NCBI RefSeq assembly: GCF_900573885.1
Contig: NZ_UPSE01000601.1
Coordinates: forward strand, 292,444 to 356,443
From: Pseudomonas viridiflava
GTDB lineage: Bacteria; Pseudomonadota; Gammaproteobacteria; Pseudomonadales; Pseudomonadaceae
Direction: 5' to 3'
Length of the DNA: 64,000 bases
Shown: positions 60,938 through 64,000 of the stretch, in pieces
How positions within the stretch are numbered: the first letter of the stretch is position 1
Layout: each line of letters starts with the position of its first letter
Made by a program: the position numbers and the translations under genes
The notes under the pieces: model-generated
What the model was told of the DNA's origin: nothing
Databases searched by the model: none
The model's input: the letters and a program-made list of their open reading frames with translations, nothing else

Positions 60938-61056
60938 AACGCTCTCCGGCGCCCGCATTTCTAAATGCCAGCACAAGCGGCCAGAACACCCTGCTTTCGA
61001 TCTCTCCAAAAGGCCGGTCTCGCGTTCGCTATGTGCTCGAGGAGCATCGCTCATGA
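60925..61056 (+). pseudogene. 43-codon spacer ORF, possible collapsed effector gene 1
   Basis: This ORF (MPAMKRSPAPAFLNA...VLEEHRS) begins at the ATG-CCC-GCA-ATG that overlaps the stop of immunity copy 1, exactly where the live tle gene begins after copy 3. It ends in an ATGA overlap with immunity copy 2, so it keeps both junctions of an effector-immunity pair with almost nothing between. I infer a remnant of a deleted effector (its first and last codons), though it could also be a non-coding linker. Confidence 0.5.
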
Positions 61057-61595
61057 CTTCTCTGATGAAGCGCCGGCATCGCTGGCGCTCAACGAACCTA
61101 TTCGCCTCTTTTTGCGCGGCGCTAACGCTGGCTCTGCTGGCCGAAACCGGCTGGGCAGGAAGCATCAATGGCATGAACCACACGCATTGGGCGATTAACC
61201 GTTTTAGCGTTGATGGGTGGCACGCCATCGATGGTATTGACCCTTACCAGGGGGGCGGCGGTGGGTGGGGGTATTCGGTTCCGGATCGTTGGAAGGCTGG
61301 GATGACGGTGCGGGTGGATTGGGAAACCGGCTTTGGAAGCACCGAAGGCTACCCAGGCATCGAGGATTGGCCCAAATATTTAGCGTGGGAAAAAATGATT
61401 GATGAAAAGAAACGCACGCTCACAAAACTGGTCGCCGTACCAGATTACACCGGTGAGAAAACCTGCGGCATCACAGTCCACTTTCTGCCGTGCGATGAAC
61501 TGCAAGTCAGTACCTCGTGCTACCGCTACGGCAACCCCGAATACCCCATTAAAACGCCGCTTCATCTACCGGAGCCGACGTCATGCCCGCAATGA
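61053..61595 (+). CDS. DUF3304-like putative T6SS immunity protein, copy 2
   Basis: 180 residues, start at 61053 (MTSLMKRRHRW) with GAGGAG eight bases upstream; the longer open frame from 60807 shadows copy 1. Signal peptide about 1-36. Mature domain as in copy 1 with conserved Cys138, Cys147, Cys156 and Cys178. Residues about 93-130 (GFGSTEGYPGIEDWPKYL...) differ strongly from copies 1 and 3, while the N-terminal 92 residues are almost identical to copy 3. That middle block may decide toxin specificity. Confidence 0.82.
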   Translation: MTSLMKRRHRWRSTNLFASFCAALTLALLAETGWAGSINGMNHTHWAINRFSVDGWHAIDGIDPYQGGGGGWGYSVPDRWKAGMTVRVDWETGFGSTEGYPGIEDWPKYLAWEKMIDEKKRTLTKLVAVPDYTGEKTCGITVHFLPCDELQVSTSCYRYGNPEYPIKTPLHLPEPTSCPQ

Positions 61596-61714
61596 AACGC
61601 TCTCCGGCGCCCGCATTTCTAAATGCCTGTGCAAGCGGCCAGAACACCCTGCTTTCGATCTTTCCAAAAAGGCCGGTCTCGCGTTCGCTATGTGCTCAAG
61701 GAGCATCGCTCATG
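61583..61714 (+). pseudogene. Second spacer remnant, frameshifted
   Basis: Almost identical to the spacer at 60925-61056, again starting ATG-CCC-GCA-ATG over the stop of immunity copy 2. An A-run after TTTCC has five A instead of four, which shifts the frame so that the remnant now reads straight into immunity copy 3 instead of stopping at the ATGA. Other differences: AGC-ACA to TGT-GCA, and GAG to AAG near the end. The end coordinate is the position matching the first spacer's stop (ATGA at 61712). Confidence 0.45.
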
Positions 61715-62254
61715 ACTTCTCTGATGAAGCGCCCGCATCGCTGGCGCTCAACGAACCTGTTCGCCTCTTTTTGCGCGGCGCTAACACTGGTTCCGCTGGC
61801 TGAAACCGGCTGGGCAGGAAGCATCAATGGCATCAATCACACGCATTGGGCGATTAACCGTTTTAGCGTTGATGGGTGGCCGGCGATGGACGGTATTGAT
61901 CCGTACCAGGGGGGAGGTGGCGGATGGGGATATATGGTTCCAAATCGATGGAAGCCTGGAATGACGGTACGCGTGGATTGGGAAACCGGGCTGGGCGGGT
62001 CTAAGGGATTTCCCGGCTTTGCCGATGAAGCGAAATATCTAGCATGGAAAGAAAAAATGCAGGCGCAGGATCGCCGGCTCTCTAAGTTTGTGTCGGTCCC
62101 TGATTACTCCGGTGAGAAAACCTGCGGCATAACCGTCCACTTTCTGCCGTGCGATGAACTGCAAGTCAGTACCTCGTGCTACCACTACGGCAATCCCGAA
62201 TACCCGATTAAGACGCCTCTCCATCTACCGGAGCCGACGTCATGCCCGCAATGA
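61712..62254 (+). CDS. DUF3304-like putative T6SS immunity protein, copy 3
   Basis: 180 residues, starting at 61712 with AAGGAG eight bases upstream (MTSLMKRPHRW). Signal peptide nearly the same as copy 2. The middle block (GLGGSKGFPGFADEAKYL) resembles copy 1 rather than copy 2, so the array looks mosaic. The frame is also open upstream to 61583 because of the spacer frameshift; a fused start would hide the signal peptide and is unlikely. It directly precedes and overlaps tle1, so it is the best candidate for the cognate immunity protein. Confidence 0.82.
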   Translation: MTSLMKRPHRWRSTNLFASFCAALTLVPLAETGWAGSINGINHTHWAINRFSVDGWPAMDGIDPYQGGGGGWGYMVPNRWKPGMTVRVDWETGLGGSKGFPGFADEAKYLAWKEKMQAQDRRLSKFVSVPDYSGEKTCGITVHFLPCDELQVSTSCYHYGNPEYPIKTPLHLPEPTSCPQ

Positions 62255-64000
62255 ATCATTCCCCGGTGTGGTATCCGCCGGAGTTTCCAGCGCAAGGTCG
62301 ATTGCCCAGTCGGCCTGAACAAGTCGTTTGGAACATTCATCGTCAAGGCGATATGGAGCGTGATTACCACGGCGCTCTGTCGGAAGCCGCTGGCCTGCGT
62401 GTAACGCCGCCCTGTTGCAAAACGCTGCACATCAGCCTGTTTTTCGATGGTACGGGAAACAATCTTTTCAACGATGTGTTCGTCTCAGACGTTCCCCATC
62501 CCACCAACATCGCCCGGTTGTTTCGCGCAACGATCGGAAGTGGTTACGCGGGTGGAACCTCCGGTGTGGGGGGGCTGCTGGACCCACCGGGTACAGGGTT
62601 GGGACAGTTCTACAAGTACTACATGCCTGGGGTCGGTACGCCGTTTCCGGAAGTTGGAGATCTGGACTATTCGACTCTGGGACTGGCCTTTGCCCGCTAT
62701 GGCGAGGAGCGCATCAACTGGGGCCTTCTGATGATTATCGATGCCCTGCGCCAGGAACTGGGTTTGCCGAGTATGGATGGGGCTGGCCTTAAAGCTTCCG
62801 TCCAAGCAATGGGGGCAACGTTGGGTATCGCTCCACGCCGGAGTCGGACTCGGGAGTTTGATCGTCAGCTTCGCTTGTTGGTCCCGCTATTAAGGCCGGC
62901 GGTGCTTCACCCCTTTGCGGGCAAGCCCAAACTCGTGGGCATCAAGTTGTATGTGTACGGTTTTTCACGAGGCGCCGCAGCGGCGCGAGCATTCGTTACA
63001 TGGCTCAACGAATTGCTCAGCCATACCGAGCGAACACAGCCAGCGTTGCAGGTGGATGACCTGCGTGTTCCCGTGCGGGTTCAGTACCTGGGCCTGCTGG
63101 ACACTGTGGCATCGGTAGGCATCGCTGATGTCATTCCCGGGGCCGATGGTCATATGAGTTGGGCCGACAAAAATCAGCAATTGCCCGGGGGAAACAACTT
63201 AGTGAAACGCTGCTTGCACTTGGTGGCAGGCCATGAGCAGCGGTTGTGTTTTCCGTTGGATTCTATTCGCCGACCTACAGGTGGTTATCCGGTAAATAGC
63301 CAAGAGGTGGTTTATCCCGGCGTGCATTCGGATGTGGGTGGAGGTTATCCAGCCGGAGATCAGGGAAAAGCCTTTGGAAACGATAGTTTTTTGTTATCTC
63401 AGGTGGTTTTAAACGATCTGTATGCAGATTCGTTTACTTACGGCGCACCGTTGAAAGTTCCAGCGGATGTTTTGCCGCACAATTTAAGAAGTGATATTTG
63501 GCGGATTTTAGGTGTCTCCGCAATTAAGTCATTTGATGTTTCTTCGGAGCTTGTAGATCGTTTTAATGCCTGGCGCCAGATGGTTCCTAATACGACATCT
63601 GTTTCGGTGACCCTAGCCTCAAAAAGAGATGCGCCTTTTGATCCGATTGTTACAACGTTCAGCCTCGAACAAGCTTTCAAAACCCAACTCAGCTGGCTAA
63701 CCGCCTGGCGCATCGATCGCTACGCCTTCTTTAGCATGGAGCACACCAGCTTCTATAAACAGGCGAGCGACACCCATGCTGATCCCGCTGTGCGGAATGC
63801 TGCCAAAGCGGCCCGCGACAAAAAACAGCAAGCAGTAAATGCCGAGCGTGTCGTGCAACGGGAATTGGAACGTCTAGGCCAGGCGCCCAAGCCTTTACCT
63901 CCCGGCCCGAAAGACTTCGATCCTGACCTGGGGAAAACCCAGCTTCGCGAAGCGGCCTATGATTTCGGCCAAGCTTTTCGCGACCTCAATCATCTGGCCT
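62242..64000 (+). CDS. tle1: Tle1-family T6SS phospholipase effector (cut by window end)
   Basis: 586 codons are present and the gene continues. DUF2235 motifs: FFDGTGNN (residues 67-74), nucleophile elbow GFSRGA with Ser242, LLDTVAS with Asp287, and HSDVGGGY (362-369). These match Tle1 lipases, which attack membrane phospholipids in the periplasm of rival cells. No signal peptide or PAAR domain is seen in the visible part, so delivery by VgrG and the DUF4123 adaptor is inferred. The ATG at 62242 has GGAG eight bases upstream and lies 13 bp inside immunity copy 3; an alternative ATG is at 62251. Visible A/T content rises after about 63400. Confidence 0.9.
   Translation, partial: MPAMNHSPVWYPPEFPAQGRLPSRPEQVVWNIHRQGDMERDYHGALSEAAGLRVTPPCCKTLHISLFFDGTGNNLFNDVFVSDVPHPTNIARLFRATIGSGYAGGTSGVGGLLDPPGTGLGQFYKYYMPGVGTPFPEVGDLDYSTLGLAFARYGEERINWGLLMIIDALRQELGLPSMDGAGLKASVQAMGATLGIAPRRSRTREFDRQLRLLVPLLRPAVLHPFAGKPKLVGIKLYVYGFSRGAAAARAFVTWLNELLSHTERTQPALQVDDLRVPVRVQYLGLLDTVASVGIADVIPGADGHMSWADKNQQLPGGNNLVKRCLHLVAGHEQRLCFPLDSIRRPTGGYPVNSQEVVYPGVHSDVGGGYPAGDQGKAFGNDSFLLSQVVLNDLYADSFTYGAPLKVPADVLPHNLRSDIWRILGVSAIKSFDVSSELVDRFNAWRQMVPNTTSVSVTLASKRDAPFDPIVTTFSLEQAFKTQLSWLTAWRIDRYAFFSMEHTSFYKQASDTHADPAVRNAAKAARDKKQQAVNAERVVQRELERLGQAPKPLPPGPKDFDPDLGKTQLREAAYDFGQAFRDLNHLA

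Noticed and set aside
60395..62254. The 658-bp periodic repeat as a CRISPR-like or satellite array
   Set aside because: The repeat unit is a full protein gene plus a short spacer; there are no short direct repeats and no cas genes anywhere in the window.

Overview
The window is chromosomal DNA of a Pseudomonas species, probably of the fluorescens/putida side of the genus. Evidence: high-GC coding DNA, pseudomonad-type REP elements (GTAGGAGCG...CGAAG type), and gene neighbourhoods that match P. aeruginosa PAO1 block by block (dksA-gluQ-cbrX-cbrA; phu haem uptake; holD-rimI; retS-purD-purH-fis-dusB; prmA-accC-accB-aroQ-dsbD-ctpL-gcbA; DUF2333-Nudix-yciH-speA). No species call is made.

Layout. 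1-2.3 kb (minus): 5' part of the sensor kinase gene cbrA, the overlapping small membrane gene cbrX, gluQ and dksA. 2.5-4.7 kb: an aminotransferase overlapping sfsA, and a convergent small Rieske protein. 4.75-12.65 kb: a haem-iron uptake locus, with the receptor phuR diverging from tonB-phuS-phuTUVW around a probable Fur box. 12.7-20.8 kb: holD-rimI, a secreted 5'-nucleotidase, carbonic anhydrase, REP elements, osmE, small lipoproteins, a Gre-like factor, a YegD-type Hsp70 and a MarC protein. 20.8-28.3 kb (minus): retS, purD, purH, fis, dusB. 28.4-40 kb (minus): DUF3426 protein, prmA, EI24 membrane protein, accC, accB, aroQ, dsbD, chemoreceptor ctpL, diguanylate cyclase gcbA. 40.3-45.5 kb (plus): DUF2333, Nudix, yciH, speA and an esterase lipoprotein.

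45.6-47.5 kb is a small accessory patch: a tiny membrane protein, a Cys-rich secreted protein, and a HigBA-type toxin-antitoxin pair whose toxin gene carries a frameshift, next to tRNA-Met(CAU). A two-GAF GGDEF/EAL protein (47.6-50.4 kb) then separates this patch from an AT-rich gap.

50.8-64 kb is the left part of a type VI secretion (T6SS) cluster: tssB, tssC, tssK, tssL, an OmpA-domain protein, hcp, vgrG, a DUF4123 adaptor, three tandem DUF3304-like putative immunity genes, and a Tle1-type (DUF2235) phospholipase effector cut by the window end. The VgrG spike, its adaptor, the toxin and the protective proteins form one tightly overlapping run. tssA, E, F, G, H, J and M are not in the window and probably lie to the right or elsewhere.

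The most unusual structure is the immunity array at 60.4-62.3 kb. Three 180-residue paralogues are spaced about 658 bp apart. Each of the two spacers looks like a collapsed effector gene: it begins with the same ATG-CCC-GCA-ATG overlap as the live tle gene, and in the first spacer it ends in an ATGA overlap with the next immunity gene.
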